Notes: generated by a model from the letters alone, not told the origin. A DNA stretch of 62,985 nucleotides from Acetanaerobacterium elongatum (GCF_900103835.1 NZ_FNID01000020.1:1-62985), one strand, 5' to 3'; numbered from the stretch's first letter, positions 24,181 to 34,137 are shown. Translations and numbers: made by a program.

Positions 24181-24229
24181 CAGCATACGGAATATGGCGG
24201 TAAAAGTAAACGCCATATTCCGTATGCTG
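24181..24229 (-). terminator. Perfect 19-bp terminator hairpin
   Basis: The stem CAGCATACGGAATATGGCG pairs perfectly with 24211-24229 across an 11-nt loop and is followed on the minus strand by TTTTTG. It ends the LytTR-DUF3021 transcript 155 bp after the last stop and just before the hydrolase start. The 24230-24384 stretch between holds no gene. Confidence 0.85.
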
Positions 24230-24384
24230 CTAGATTAAACGTGTAACCTGTAAAACAATAGGGGTAAGCTGCGAAAGCAACTATTCGCTATCTTGCTTAT
24301 ACTTAAATTCGTCTGAGAAATGTACAAGAAATCGAACAAAAGCTTTGATAAATACGGTATTGTGAAGATTTTTAGCATACAGTT

Positions 24385-24831
24385 CTAACGAAGATTAGTA
24401 TTAGCCTGTTCCTGCCTCATCTCTTTTAATCTTTCATTAATTTTGCGTGCAGCCAGCCTGTCGTTGTTATAAGAAAATAGGCAGACGATCAGATAGATAA
24501 TGCCAATATCCGCGAAGAATACAACCGATTGCAGCCAGCCGTGAACCCACCCGGTGATGTTCCCCAGGGTTATCAGTACAGCCTCCAGCACGGTGAAATG
24601 AATAGCCATTCTTAACTGCGACTGCCTCTTGGTTAACTCCCTGCGAGAATACAGAATAAAGCTCGGTAAATCACCGGCCAGCGCGCAGAGCAGAAAGGTG
24701 TAAATCTCATTGAGCGAGATGCTCTTATCGCCCGTGGAGAATTGGCGCACCACGGTTGTTCCTATTACGATTAAGGCAAATATTAAAAAATAATTCAGAA
24801 CCGTCTTTTTGATAAAGCTTGCTAAGCTCAT
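24385..24831 (-). CDS. DUF3021 membrane protein
   Basis: A 148-aa protein with four predicted membrane helices and a basic C-terminal tail. DUF3021 proteins are almost always encoded next to a LytTR regulator, as here (10-bp gap), and are thought to form a membrane-linked regulatory pair that controls itself and nearby genes. The start codon follows AGGAGG. No enzymatic residues are apparent. Confidence 0.87.
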   Translation of the reverse strand: MSLASFIKKTVLNYFLIFALIVIGTTVVRQFSTGDKSISLNEIYTFLLCALAGDLPSFILYSRRELTKRQSQLRMAIHFTVLEAVLITLGNITGWVHGWLQSVVFFADIGIIYLIVCLFSYNNDRLAARKINERLKEMRQEQANTNLR

Positions 24832-24841
24832 AATCAGCCTC

Positions 24842-25279
24842 CTATATACCCAGCATCTTCTTTAATATGGGAACGTACTGTCTTGATACAACCACGATTT
24901 CACCGTTTTCAAGCTTAGCCTCAAACCGTCCGCTCAGTGACGGCGTAATAAACGAAATCTTCGTGATATTGATGATGCTGGACTTTGACGCACGAAAGAA
25001 TTGTCTGCCCTCACACAGCGTCTCAATCTCATAAAGCTTTTGCTTTGATTCATAGACTTTGTCCTTGCAGTAGATGAACGTTCGGTTATCCACAGCCTCA
25101 AAATAATAAACATCCCGATATTTTATACGGAATATCTTGTCCCCGTCATATCCAAGCAAAACAGTGCTTTTATTGGATACCTGGTTTACAAGCCGAAGGA
25201 TATCATCATCCACCTCATGGCATCGGATGATGAACTCCTCTTCCTGTTCCATATTAATCTTTTCGATTAAAACCTTCAT
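24842..25279 (-). CDS. LytTR-domain DNA-binding regulator
   Basis: A 145-aa protein consisting of a short N-terminal segment and a LytTR DNA-binding domain (about residues 50-145). Visible features are FRIKYRDVYYFEAVDNRTFIY and FFRASKSSIINITKI. There is no receiver domain, so it is not a classical response regulator; its activity is probably governed by the partner DUF3021 protein. It is the first gene of the pair. Confidence 0.9.
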   Translation of the reverse strand: MKVLIEKINMEQEEEFIIRCHEVDDDILRLVNQVSNKSTVLLGYDGDKIFRIKYRDVYYFEAVDNRTFIYCKDKVYESKQKLYEIETLCEGRQFFRASKSSIINITKISFITPSLSGRFEAKLENGEIVVVSRQYVPILKKMLGI

Positions 25280-25502
25280 GCACTCACCGTTAGAAATCCA
25301 ATATTTTGATTAATTATAACACTGTTTTCTGTGGTTTGCTATCGGTTCAGTAAATTTAGGAGGATCGGTGTTTTTTTGTTCAAAAAGGCCTCCCCCTGCT
25401 TTAAACCGAATTTACGGTGCCATACTAATACTAATTCCAATAAGAAATAACACATCTTCCAAGTGAGAAATTAGTTTAGACCTCCTAGAAAGGACTGGTG
25501 GC

Positions 25503-27800
25503 ATGAAGGCGGTAATCATGGCGGGCGGCGAGGGAAGCCGTTTAAAGCCGCTCACCTGTACAATCCCGAAACCGATGGCCCGCCTCTGCGGCAGGCCAAT
25601 TATGGAATATATCCTCGATCTGCTGGACGAACATGGCTTTGACGAAGCACGGGTAACCATCCGCTACCTGCCGCAGCGCATTACCGAGCATTTTGGCGGC
25701 AATCGCTATAAGGGCGTTTTTCTGCGTTTTGCAGAGGAAACCGTCCCTCTGGGCACCGCGGGCGGGGTAAAGAATGCGGCAGGGGATATCACGGAGGATT
25801 TTTTGGTTATCAGTGGCGACGCGGTGTGTGATTTCAACCTGCGCAAGGCGGTGGAGTTTCACCGGCAAAACGGTGCGGATGCAACCATCATCGTTAAAAA
25901 GGTCGAAGACCCGCGGGAATACGGCCTTGTAAATGTCAACCCCGAAACAGGTGCAGTGGCGGGTTTTGTGGAAAAACCCGGTTACGCGCAGGCGGTGTGC
26001 GATCTGGCCAACACCGGTGTCTATATCCTCTCACCCAAAGCATTAAAGCAGGTGCCCGAGGGCATACCGTTTGATTTTGCCAAAGACCTTTTTCCACACA
26101 TGCTTCAAAACGGCGGCAAGGTGCTCGCGTATGAAGAACAGGGGTATTGGTGCGATGTTGGCGACCTGGACAGCCTGCGCCGCTGCGCACGCGATATCCT
26201 CGAGGGCAAGGTGCGCTGCACTCTTCATGCCGGAGAGGTGGAGGGTGTATTCTACAAAAACCTTTACGAGGCAGGGCGGTTTGATGTGCTGCCGCCCGCC
26301 TATATCGGCGAGGGGGTAACGGCAGGGAAGGGCTGTCGTATCGGCTCAGGCAGCATTTTGGATGACGGCGTTACCCTTGGCGACCGCACGGTGATTTCTG
26401 CGAGCATCATCGGGCAGAATGCTGTAATCGGCGACGATGTACGCATCAAGGGCGGTGTGCTCTGCGAGGGTGCGGTGGCCGAAAATGGTGCCCGCTTGTT
26501 TGAAGGCTGCGCGGTGGGCGCAAGGGCGGTCATCGGCAGCCGTGCCACGCTGGAACCGGGGGTGAAGGTGTGGCCCATGAAGTATGTTAAGAGCGATACG
26601 GTGTTAACCGAACACCTGCGGGCAGGCGCCATCAAGCGGGAGCTGTTTGACGACGAGGGCATTTTGCTTGAATCCCCGGGCGAGCTTACCCCCGCACTTT
26701 GTGCAAGGCTGGGGGCGGCCATCGGCACCGTGATGAAAGGCGTAAACGTTGGGGTGGCCTCAGAGGGCGGTGCGGCGGAGGCGTTAAAGGATGCCCTTAC
26801 CGCAGGGCTCAGGCAAACCGGTTGCACTGCGTGGGATTTCGGCACCTGCATTGAGCCGCAGGCAGTATTCTGCTGTACCCACTGCGGGGTGCGGATGGGC
26901 ATCTATATTACAGCAGGCAGTATAAAAACCTTTTCGGGTGATGGGCTTACGCTCCCGCGCGATACCGAGCGGGATATTGAACTATGCATGCTGCGTGCCG
27001 AAAGCAAAAGCCTGCCCTATGCCCAGTACGGCAAGCGCATAGCTATGACTGATGTAGGACTGTTATATGCCCTGCACCTTTCGTCGTACAGCCCAGGGCT
27101 TAAAGGAATGTCCGCCTCGGTAGAAAGCCACGGTGCCGGGGTAAAGCGCCAGCTTTGCGGGGTGCTCAATCGCCTTGGCTGTATGATTGTCCGCTCCGGT
27201 GAAGTACGGCTGGAGCTTTCAGGCGACGGCCGCACCCTTACCGCATCCGCTCAGGATGTGCGGGTGGATGACGGACGTATACTGGCGATACTTGCAAAGC
27301 AGGAGTTTTTGCAGGGCAGAAATATTGCTGTAAGGTTCGATGCCCCGCAGATTATCGACCAGCTTGCGGAAGAATACGGTAAACAGGCGCTGCGTTACCT
27401 TGCCTGCCCGGCAGACAACAGCGACAAAACGGCACGCACATTGGCCAAGATGCAGCCGTGGGTGCGCGATGCCCTTGCCCGTGCCGTAATGCTGATGGAA
27501 ATCCTTCACACATCAAAACGAAGCCTTAAGGAACTAAACGACGAGATTCCGCAGTTTTACGATACCTCTAAAACCATCCTGCTGCAGAAAAACCCCTGTG
27601 AGGTGATGCGGCTTGTAAGCGGCGGCAGGGTAACGGAGGGGGCCATCGGCGAAGGGGTGCTGCTGCCCTACCATAACGGTACGGTGCTGGTGCGCCCGCT
27701 CAAACGCGGCGGCGGGGTGAAAATTATCGCCGAAGCGCAGAACTACGAAATATCCAAGGAGCTCTGCGGCAGTTTTGAAAAGCTGTTAAATAAATTGTAA
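25503..27800 (+). CDS. Sugar-nucleotidyltransferase / left-handed beta-helix / degenerate phosphohexomutase
   Basis: A 765-aa three-part protein. Residues 1-235 form a nucleotidyltransferase with MAGGEGSRLKPLT and the metal-binding SGDAVCDFN, like GDP-mannose or glucose-1-phosphate pyrophosphorylases. Residues about 245-370 are hexapeptide repeats. Residues about 380-765 resemble an alpha-D-phosphohexomutase. The usual phosphoserine loop (TxSHNP) is replaced by ITAGSIKTFSGDG, so mutase activity is doubtful. The family is often annotated mannose-1-phosphate guanylyltransferase/phosphomannomutase. Start ATG 25503 has GAAAGGA upstream. Its product probably feeds envelope polysaccharide synthesis. 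Confidence 0.87.
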   Translation: MKAVIMAGGEGSRLKPLTCTIPKPMARLCGRPIMEYILDLLDEHGFDEARVTIRYLPQRITEHFGGNRYKGVFLRFAEETVPLGTAGGVKNAAGDITEDFLVISGDAVCDFNLRKAVEFHRQNGADATIIVKKVEDPREYGLVNVNPETGAVAGFVEKPGYAQAVCDLANTGVYILSPKALKQVPEGIPFDFAKDLFPHMLQNGGKVLAYEEQGYWCDVGDLDSLRRCARDILEGKVRCTLHAGEVEGVFYKNLYEAGRFDVLPPAYIGEGVTAGKGCRIGSGSILDDGVTLGDRTVISASIIGQNAVIGDDVRIKGGVLCEGAVAENGARLFEGCAVGARAVIGSRATLEPGVKVWPMKYVKSDTVLTEHLRAGAIKRELFDDEGILLESPGELTPALCARLGAAIGTVMKGVNVGVASEGGAAEALKDALTAGLRQTGCTAWDFGTCIEPQAVFCCTHCGVRMGIYITAGSIKTFSGDGLTLPRDTERDIELCMLRAESKSLPYAQYGKRIAMTDVGLLYALHLSSYSPGLKGMSASVESHGAGVKRQLCGVLNRLGCMIVRSGEVRLELSGDGRTLTASAQDVRVDDGRILAILAKQEFLQGRNIAVRFDAPQIIDQLAEEYGKQALRYLACPADNSDKTARTLAKMQPWVRDALARAVMLMEILHTSKRSLKELNDEIPQFYDTSKTILLQKNPCEVMRLVSGGRVTEGAIGEGVLLPYHNGTVLVRPLKRGGGVKIIAEAQNYEISKELCGSFEKLLNKL

Positions 27801-27857
27801 AATCAAGGATTGTTGGGTGCTTGTTTGGTCGAATGTGCCATGTTTATAAGAATATCC

Positions 27858-27886
27858 TTGACACTCTGTATAATAACGGTTAAAAT
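27858..27886 (+). promoter_or_regulatory. Promoter of the rnj leader
   Basis: TTGACA (27858-27863), a 17-bp spacer and TAAAAT (27881-27886). Transcription would start near 27893, about 545 nt upstream of the rnj start. Confidence 0.7.
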
Positions 27887-27892
27887 CTAAGA

Positions 27893-28439
27893 TAACGTAT
27901 TTGTTCGTGTGGCCATTGCAGCAATCGGCGGTTTATGTAACTTTGCGTGTCCGCGGCCGTTGGGCGCAGGGTATGTCCTTTCCGTATAAAGGATATGCTT
28001 GCGGTTGCTAAACCCCGAAGCTGCTGCTTGGTCGGTTATTGCCCGTGCGGTACTATGGTTCCGTGCGGTTGTTATCAGGTTTTGTTTTACCGGTGCTGAC
28101 GGTAAGACGAAGCTTTTCAACAGGTACATCTGCGGAATTGTTCCCGTACTTATCCTTTGGCTTTGCATTATCCAGAGCAAAACCGGAATAAGTATCAGGC
28201 TTATTGATTTTTGCCTTTTTGCAGATTATACGCTAAAAGTGTGCCCTGTTGCCGATAAATAAACAAGAACGGATAGTTGCCTGCTACGCTGGCCGATTCC
28301 CTGTATGTATTCAGGGCAAAGGCCTGCAGCCAGGTTTGGTTCTATGCAAGTGAATACATCAAACGAAGAAATACCGCAACACTGAATGTACATACCGGTT
28401 ATACCCATCACTTTATTACACATTGGAGGTTTTAGAAGA
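27893..28439 (+). other. Long untranslated leader or unknown RNA before rnj
   Basis: About 545 bp with no convincing gene on either strand; the short frames here lack ribosome binding sites and protein-like composition. The region is GC-balanced with several short inverted segments. I did not recognise a known riboswitch, T-box, 6S or tmRNA. It could be a long 5' leader subject to RNase J feedback or an independent noncoding RNA. Confidence 0.4.
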
Positions 28440-30497
28440 TTGAGTCAGGAAAACAATAATAACATATTCCCCCGTAAGAATAACAACCGCGCCCAAAAGC
28501 CGCAGGGAAATAACGACATAAATGCCGAAGCGGGTACAGCCAATGCGCCTGTAAGCGGCGACGGTTCTCAGACGGCTCCCGCACAGGTGCAGCAGAAGAA
28601 CCGCTCACGCAGAGGCCCCAGAAGAAAGAGCAATAATGAGCCCAAGAAGGATGTCATCGCGTCTGCCTTAGAAAAGCTGCCTGAAAGAACCGTACAGCCC
28701 CCGCAAAACCAGACTAAGCAGACACATAACCAGAACAAGCCGGTGCAGAATGCCGCCGTACAGCCGCAGGACGGCAAAAGGCACAGAACCCACCGAACCG
28801 ACGCGCAGGGAACCCAGCGCGAGGTTAAAGAGGTACGCAAAACGCCGGTAAAGATTATTCCTCTTGGTGGTCTTGGCGAAATCGGCAAGAACATGACAGT
28901 GTATGAATGCAACAACGATATGTTTATCGTAGACTGCGGTCTGGCGTTCCCTGATGAGGAGATGCTGGGCGTAGACATCGTAATCCCCGATTTCACCTAT
29001 GTAGAGAAAAATCTCGATAAGCTGCGCGGTGTGGTTATTACCCATGGGCATGAGGACCATATCGGCGGTCTGCCATACTTTTTAAAGCGTTTTAATGTTC
29101 CGGTTTACGGCACCCGTCTTACCTTGGGCCTGGTGGAAGGTAAGCTCAAAGAGCACAACCTTCTTGGCAAGCGCACGCTGAACGTGGTGAAGCCGCGTGA
29201 TACCGTAAAGTTCGGCTGCATGGCGGTAGAGTTCATCCGTGTGAACCACTCTATCCCCGACGCGGTGGCCTTTGCCATCCATACCCCCGCGGGCGTGATT
29301 ATTCAAACCGGCGATTTTAAGGTAGACTATACCCCTATCGAGGGTGGAATTATTGACCTTGCGCGCTTCGGCGAGCTGGGCAGTAAGGGCGTACTCGCAC
29401 TGCTTTCCGATTCTACCAACGCCGAGCGCCCGGGCAGTGCTATGAGCGAGAAGAAGGTGGGTGAATCATTTGAACTGCTGTTTGCCAAGGCAGGCAGCCG
29501 TCGCGTGATTATCGCTTCGTTCGCCTCCAATATTCATCGAATTCAGCAGATTATTGATATGGCGGTGCGCTGCGGCAGAAAGGTAGCCGTATCGGGTCGC
29601 AGCATGATTAACGTGGTCGCCAAGGCCGTGGAGCTTGGTTACCTTTCGGTGCCCGAAGGCGTGCTTATTGATATGGAGATTATCAACCGCTATCCGGACG
29701 AAGAGCTGGTAATCATCACTACCGGCAGTCAGGGAGAGCCGATGTCGGCGCTTTCAAGAATGGCGTCCGGTGATCACCGCAATGTTTCTATAAACCCCAA
29801 CGACTTTATTATCATCTCCGCCACCCCTATTCCGGGCAACGAGAAGCTGGTGAGCCGCGTAGTAAATGACCTGATGAAGCTGGGTGCAGAGGTAATCTAC
29901 GAAAAGATGTATGAGGCCCACGTTTCCGGCCATGCCTGTCAGGATGAACTGCGCCTGATGCTCGGCCTTACCAAACCGAAGTTCTTCATGCCAGTGCACG
30001 GCGAGTACAAGCATCTCAAAAAGCATGCGGGCATCGCTATCAGCATGGGGTTAAACCCAGTGAACGTAATTATAGGCGATATCGGCAAGGTGATTGAAAC
30101 GGATTCGGTTGAAATGAAAATTACCGGTACAGTTCCCGCGGGAAGGGTGCTGGTAGATGGCCTTGGTGTCGGCGACGTAGGCAGTATCGTGCTGCGCGAC
30201 AGAAAGCATCTTGCAGAGGACGGCCTGATTGTGGTGGTGCTTTCAATGGAAAAGCAGACCGGCAAGGTGGTAGCGGGGCCGGATATCGTATCCCGCGGCT
30301 TTGTGTATGTGCGCGAGAGCGAGGAGCTCATTGACGAGGCACGCAATGTAGTAAAGAATGTTCTTGCCCAGTGTGGCGATAAGGATATCCGCGAGTGGGG
30401 GCAGATTAAAACCAAGGTGAAGGATGCCCTGAGCGATTATGTGTATCGCACCACCAAGCGCAGCCCTATGATCCTGCCGATTATCATGGAGGTTTAA
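28440..30497 (+). CDS. rnj: Ribonuclease J
   Basis: A metallo-beta-lactamase/beta-CASP RNase with 5'-3' exonuclease and endonuclease activity, central to mRNA decay and rRNA maturation in Firmicutes. The metal-binding motif HGHEDHIGG is clear, followed by TGDFK and the beta-CASP SGRSM region. A disordered Asn/Gln/Arg-rich N-terminal extension of about 130 residues precedes the catalytic domain, unusual compared with B. subtilis RNase J1. I place the start at TTG 28440, with GGAGG 11 nt upstream, rather than at an upstream ATG. It lies behind a long leader. Confidence 0.94.
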   Translation: MSQENNNNIFPRKNNNRAQKPQGNNDINAEAGTANAPVSGDGSQTAPAQVQQKNRSRRGPRRKSNNEPKKDVIASALEKLPERTVQPPQNQTKQTHNQNKPVQNAAVQPQDGKRHRTHRTDAQGTQREVKEVRKTPVKIIPLGGLGEIGKNMTVYECNNDMFIVDCGLAFPDEEMLGVDIVIPDFTYVEKNLDKLRGVVITHGHEDHIGGLPYFLKRFNVPVYGTRLTLGLVEGKLKEHNLLGKRTLNVVKPRDTVKFGCMAVEFIRVNHSIPDAVAFAIHTPAGVIIQTGDFKVDYTPIEGGIIDLARFGELGSKGVLALLSDSTNAERPGSAMSEKKVGESFELLFAKAGSRRVIIASFASNIHRIQQIIDMAVRCGRKVAVSGRSMINVVAKAVELGYLSVPEGVLIDMEIINRYPDEELVIITTGSQGEPMSALSRMASGDHRNVSINPNDFIIISATPIPGNEKLVSRVVNDLMKLGAEVIYEKMYEAHVSGHACQDELRLMLGLTKPKFFMPVHGEYKHLKKHAGIAISMGLNPVNVIIGDIGKVIETDSVEMKITGTVPAGRVLVDGLGVGDVGSIVLRDRKHLAEDGLIVVVLSMEKQTGKVVAGPDIVSRGFVYVRESEELIDEARNVVKNVLAQCGDKDIREWGQIKTKVKDALSDYVYRTTKRSPMILPIIMEV

Positions 30498-30541
30498 GCC
30501 GGTGCTATAATCGATAGGTAATAAAGATAATAAAAACCGCA

Positions 30542-30564
30542 GAACCCCGCTTTACGCGGGGTTC
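30542..30564. terminator. Terminator between rnj and the convergent regulator
   Basis: The stem GAACCCCGC / GCGGGGTTC with loop TTTAC lies 45 bp after the rnj stop and 14 bp from the convergent gene's stop. It can serve both genes. Confidence 0.85.
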
Positions 30565-30577
30565 GTTCATACTAGGT

Positions 30578-31345
30578 TTATCTCAGCCAGTAATCCTTAC
30601 AGTCCTTCGTGCGGTCCATATAGCCATACTCAATCAGGTAACGGCGAATCGTAACATAGTCGTCGTAGATAGCCTCTAAAATTTGGTTTACCTCTTTTTC
30701 GCTGTAATGTCTGTTCTTTTCAAACTGCTCTGCAATCCTGCGCAGAATGACAATCTTCTTTTTCTCCTTGGGCGAAAACTGCTTGAGTTTTAGCGGGGAA
30801 AGGCTTTCAAAAGCACCATCTAAAATCTGTTGGTTCTCTTTTTCGGTTATATTATATCGGTCGTCTATCATCTTAGCCTCCTCATGTATGGGTAAAAATT
30901 CTTCTTCGGGTTTTGCTTTGCTTTTCTCAGCCCCGGAGACCGCTATTTCCCAAGCGGCCAGGTACATCCTTGCACTCTTAGCCCTTTCACGGAACATAAA
31001 ACGCTGATGTCGTACGGTGGAAGGCGTTACCCCCAGTTTTTCGGCTATCTGGTTGTCTGTAAGCCCCGCACCGATGCATGCAAGCAGTTCCTTTTGGTTT
31101 TGGGTAAGTTGCAGATATCTGCTGCCGCAATCCAGCAGCTCCGTTAGGCGTTGGGGGTGCTCGGCTGCCATGTGGAGCTTTATGGCACGCTCAGCGTTAA
31201 AGAAGCGCTCGCCGAACCTGAAGACTTCCCCATCTTCAAAAACGGCGCCGCAGCAAATACATTGATAGGCATTATTGTTGTTTATGCTATAACCATTTTT
31301 GAGTTCCTCAAGGGTGTATTTATCTGTTATAATCACGCTAATCAC
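30578..31345 (-). CDS. LuxR-type HTH / DUF2087 transcriptional regulator
   Basis: A 255-aa protein. An N-terminal Cys-containing segment (CICCGAVFEDGE) is followed by a LuxR-type HTH near residues 77-110 (LLACIGAGLTDNQIAEKLGV, TVRHQRFMFRERA). The C-terminal DUF2087 domain (about 185-255) includes RIAEQFEKNRHYSEKEVNQI and the terminal RRYLIEYGYMDR. DUF2087 domains usually accompany transcription regulators in Firmicutes. It is divergent from gdpP across 202 bp; the regulated genes are unknown. Confidence 0.88.
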   Translation of the reverse strand: MISVIITDKYTLEELKNGYSINNNNAYQCICCGAVFEDGEVFRFGERFFNAERAIKLHMAAEHPQRLTELLDCGSRYLQLTQNQKELLACIGAGLTDNQIAEKLGVTPSTVRHQRFMFRERAKSARMYLAAWEIAVSGAEKSKAKPEEEFLPIHEEAKMIDDRYNITEKENQQILDGAFESLSPLKLKQFSPKEKKKIVILRRIAEQFEKNRHYSEKEVNQILEAIYDDYVTIRRYLIEYGYMDRTKDCKDYWLR

Positions 31346-31547
31346 CTAATTTGTTTATTTTAATTGTAAATATAATTATACATGTGTTTATAGAATATGT
31401 CAACTAAAGGTTGAAGCATAGCAGCCTGTTAAGTTATACTCATTTTTAACCGAAAATGTATAGCTTTATTATAAAAAAATTAGTATAATAAAAGGTACTA
31501 AAAAAGAAGCTATATTTTGGAATAGGTTACGAAGGTAAGGAAGGGTA

Positions 31548-33533
31548 GTGGGCAGCATCAAAAAGAGGATATGGCTTTACAAGCCGATTATTATCGCGGC
31601 ACTGGTTTTATCCTTTGGCATGAGCCTGATGTCACTTGCAATCGGGCAGGTGATGCTGTTTTATGCCGAGCTGGCGCTTACGCTGGTTGTTACCGCCCTT
31701 GCCATTTATCAATACAGAACCATTCAAAACGATGTCTGCCATGTGGTGGACAAGACCTTAAATCGCCTGAATGTCCTGAATAACGAATCGGCTGCCGGTA
31801 TACCTATTCCGCTGGTGGTTATACGCGAAAAGGGCGAGATTATCTGGTATAACGAGCTGTTTGCCTCTGTGGTGTTTGACGGGCAAAACCTATTCGGCAA
31901 AAGCTTTGATGAGCTTTTCCCAACGGTCGATATCAACTTAGCCTGTACGCCCAGCGGTGTGAACGTCTCTTACGGTAGGCACTGCTTTACCGCCTATGGT
32001 ATGCGCGTGGAGGATAAAAACGGCACGCTGGTAGCCATGCAGTGGGTGGAGAATACCGAGCTCAAAGCACTGGCGCAGGAGTACTACGAGTCCCGCCAGG
32101 CTGTGCTGCTGATTACAGTCGATAACTACGACGAACTGACACAAACCTTAAAGGAAAGCGAAAAGGTACAGCTTACCGGAGAGGTTGACCATATTATTGA
32201 AAACTTCCTTGCCCCCACGGGCGCTATTCTTACCCGCAGCGGGCGTGACCGCTTTACCTGTATTATGGAGGAACGCTACCTTCGCGGGGTAATTGAGCAC
32301 CGATTTGATGTGCTTGACCGCGTACGGCAGATTACCGTGGGCGGGCGTCAGCCGGCCACCCTTTCTATCGGTGTGGGGCGCGGCGGCGGAAGCCTTAGAG
32401 AGCTGGAGCAGATGGCCAAGCAGGCGTTGGATATGGCACTTGGGCGCGGCGGCGATCAGGCTGCGGTAAAGACCCCCGGCGGCTACGAGTTTTTTGGCGG
32501 TATCTCCAAGGGTGTGGAAAAGCGCACAAAGGTAAAAACCCGCATTATGGCGGCGGCGCTGGGCGAACTGATTGAAACCAGCGACAACTGCATTATTATG
32601 GGCCATCGGTTTTCCGATTTAGACAGCTTCGGCGCTTCGGTTGGGTTATGCAAGAGCATCCGCCTGATGGGTAAGCCCGCCATCATCGCCATCGACCGCG
32701 AGAAGAACCTTGTGCAGAGTTTGATGAACAGTCTGATAGCTAACGGCTATGAGGACGCATTTGTTTCACCCGACGAGGCACTGCAGCTGGTGGGCAAGAA
32801 AACCCTGCTTATCGTGGTTGATACCCATCTGCCCTCGATGCTGGAATCCACAGAGATTTATAAGGCCTGCAAAACGGTTGCGGTAATTGATCACCACCGC
32901 AAGATGGTAGGGCATATCGAAAACGCCGTAATCTTCTATCACGAGCCCTACGCCTCCTCTGCCTCCGAGATGGTGACGGAGCTGGTGCAGTACTTTAACA
33001 TCGATGCCAAGCTAGGCCGCCCCGAGGCGGAGGCGCTGCTTGCGGGCATTATGCTGGATACTAAGAATTTCATCTTAAAAACCGGTGTACGCACCTTTGA
33101 GGCAGCGGCTTACCTGCGCAAGCTGGGCGCCGATACCGTAGAGGTGAAGCGTCTGTTCTCCAGCAGTATGGAGGCTTACCAGTTAAAATCCAAGATTGTC
33201 TCGGGCGCAAAGGTTTATAAGCGCTGCGCAGTTGCGGTTAGCGATTCGGTTGCCGAGGAGATGCGCATTATTGCGCCGCAGGCCGCTGATGAGCTGCTTT
33301 CCATCAGCGGGGTAGATGCCTCGTTTGTGCTGTACCAAACCCCCGAAAATGTCACTATCTCAGCGCGCTCTCTAGGCTCGCTGAACGTGCAGGTGATTAT
33401 GGAGAAGATGGGCGGCGGCGGGCACCTTACCATGGCGGGTACCTACATCGTGGGTTCCACCCTGAAAAACGCGGCAGAGTTGCTGCTCAAGAATATTGAT
33501 GCTTATTATGAAGAGAACAACAGTCAAAGCTGA
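31548..33533 (+). CDS. gdpP: c-di-AMP phosphodiesterase GdpP (DHH family)
   Basis: GdpP degrades cyclic di-AMP, the messenger controlling potassium, turgor and cell-wall homeostasis. Two N-terminal membrane helices (about 10-55) are followed by a PAS-like domain, a degenerate GGDEF domain and a DHH-DHHA1 phosphodiesterase. The DHH core shows MGHRFSDLDSFG, VVDTHLPSM and VIDHHRKM; DHHA1 ends with GGGGHLTMAG. The 661-aa length is typical. GTG 31548 follows AAGGAAGG. The gdpP-rplI-dnaB order is conserved in Firmicutes. Confidence 0.95.
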   Translation: MGSIKKRIWLYKPIIIAALVLSFGMSLMSLAIGQVMLFYAELALTLVVTALAIYQYRTIQNDVCHVVDKTLNRLNVLNNESAAGIPIPLVVIREKGEIIWYNELFASVVFDGQNLFGKSFDELFPTVDINLACTPSGVNVSYGRHCFTAYGMRVEDKNGTLVAMQWVENTELKALAQEYYESRQAVLLITVDNYDELTQTLKESEKVQLTGEVDHIIENFLAPTGAILTRSGRDRFTCIMEERYLRGVIEHRFDVLDRVRQITVGGRQPATLSIGVGRGGGSLRELEQMAKQALDMALGRGGDQAAVKTPGGYEFFGGISKGVEKRTKVKTRIMAAALGELIETSDNCIIMGHRFSDLDSFGASVGLCKSIRLMGKPAIIAIDREKNLVQSLMNSLIANGYEDAFVSPDEALQLVGKKTLLIVVDTHLPSMLESTEIYKACKTVAVIDHHRKMVGHIENAVIFYHEPYASSASEMVTELVQYFNIDAKLGRPEAEALLAGIMLDTKNFILKTGVRTFEAAAYLRKLGADTVEVKRLFSSSMEAYQLKSKIVSGAKVYKRCAVAVSDSVAEEMRIIAPQAADELLSISGVDASFVLYQTPENVTISARSLGSLNVQVIMEKMGGGGHLTMAGTYIVGSTLKNAAELLLKNIDAYYEENNSQS

Positions 33534-33615
33534 AGCAGCTTTATGTTTTATCATCTTAGTTTGTGATGCTGCAGGCCGGTTAGGCTAAGCGGACATCTGA
33601 AAGGATTGAAGTAAA

Positions 33616-34065
33616 ATGAAGGTAGTTTTAAAAGTGGATGTAAAGGGCTCGGGCAAGAAGGGCGAGGTTCTTAATGTTTCCGATGGATATGCCCGCAATT
33701 ACTTATTGCCCCGCGGTCTTGCAGTTGAGGCCAGCGCTCAGGTTCTTAACGAGATAAAGCTTAAGCAGGAGGCAAAGGATCACCACCTTGCCGTGGAAAA
33801 ACAGCAGGCCGAGGATGCAAAAAAACAGCTCGACGGCAAAACCATCAAGCTGTTTGCCAAGGGAGGCACCGAGGGACGGTTGTTTGGCTCGGTAACCGCC
33901 AAAGAAATCACCGAAGAGCTGAACAAGCAGTTTAAGCTGGAAATCGATAAGCGCAAGGTATCGCTTGAAAATGATATCAAGGCCTTCGGCACCTACACTG
34001 TAGAGGTAAAGCTCTACGCGGGTATCGCCGCCAAGATTTTTGTTATGGTGGGAGAAGCCCAGTAG
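33616..34065 (+). CDS. rplI: 50S ribosomal protein L9
   Basis: L9 binds 23S rRNA at the base of the L1 stalk. The N-terminal signature [21 protein letters not shown] and NYLLPRGLA are diagnostic, with a long central helix and a C-terminal domain. The 149-aa length is standard. The start follows GAAAGGATTGAAGTAAA. It sits between gdpP and dnaB. Confidence 0.98.
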   Translation: MKVVLKVDVKGSGKKGEVLNVSDGYARNYLLPRGLAVEASAQVLNEIKLKQEAKDHHLAVEKQQAEDAKKQLDGKTIKLFAKGGTEGRLFGSVTAKEITEELNKQFKLEIDKRKVSLENDIKAFGTYTVEVKLYAGIAAKIFVMVGEAQ

Positions 34066-34137
34066 TATCTAAATTCATAATACGGTTTGACCGCTACCAT
34101 CAAATTATTCACTCATAATCAAACAGGAGGGAAAACG

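Noticed and set aside
25503-27800. Frameshifted fusion of two genes
   Set aside because: The frame is continuous with a coherent three-domain order that is known for this family.
28010-28100. T-box-like sequence in the rnj leader
   Set aside because: The segment near GGTTCCGTGCGG lacks the T-box core spacing and the downstream gene is not amino-acid related.
27887-28262. Small proteins in the rnj leader on either strand
   Set aside because: No ribosome binding sites and no protein-like pattern; treated as noncoding.
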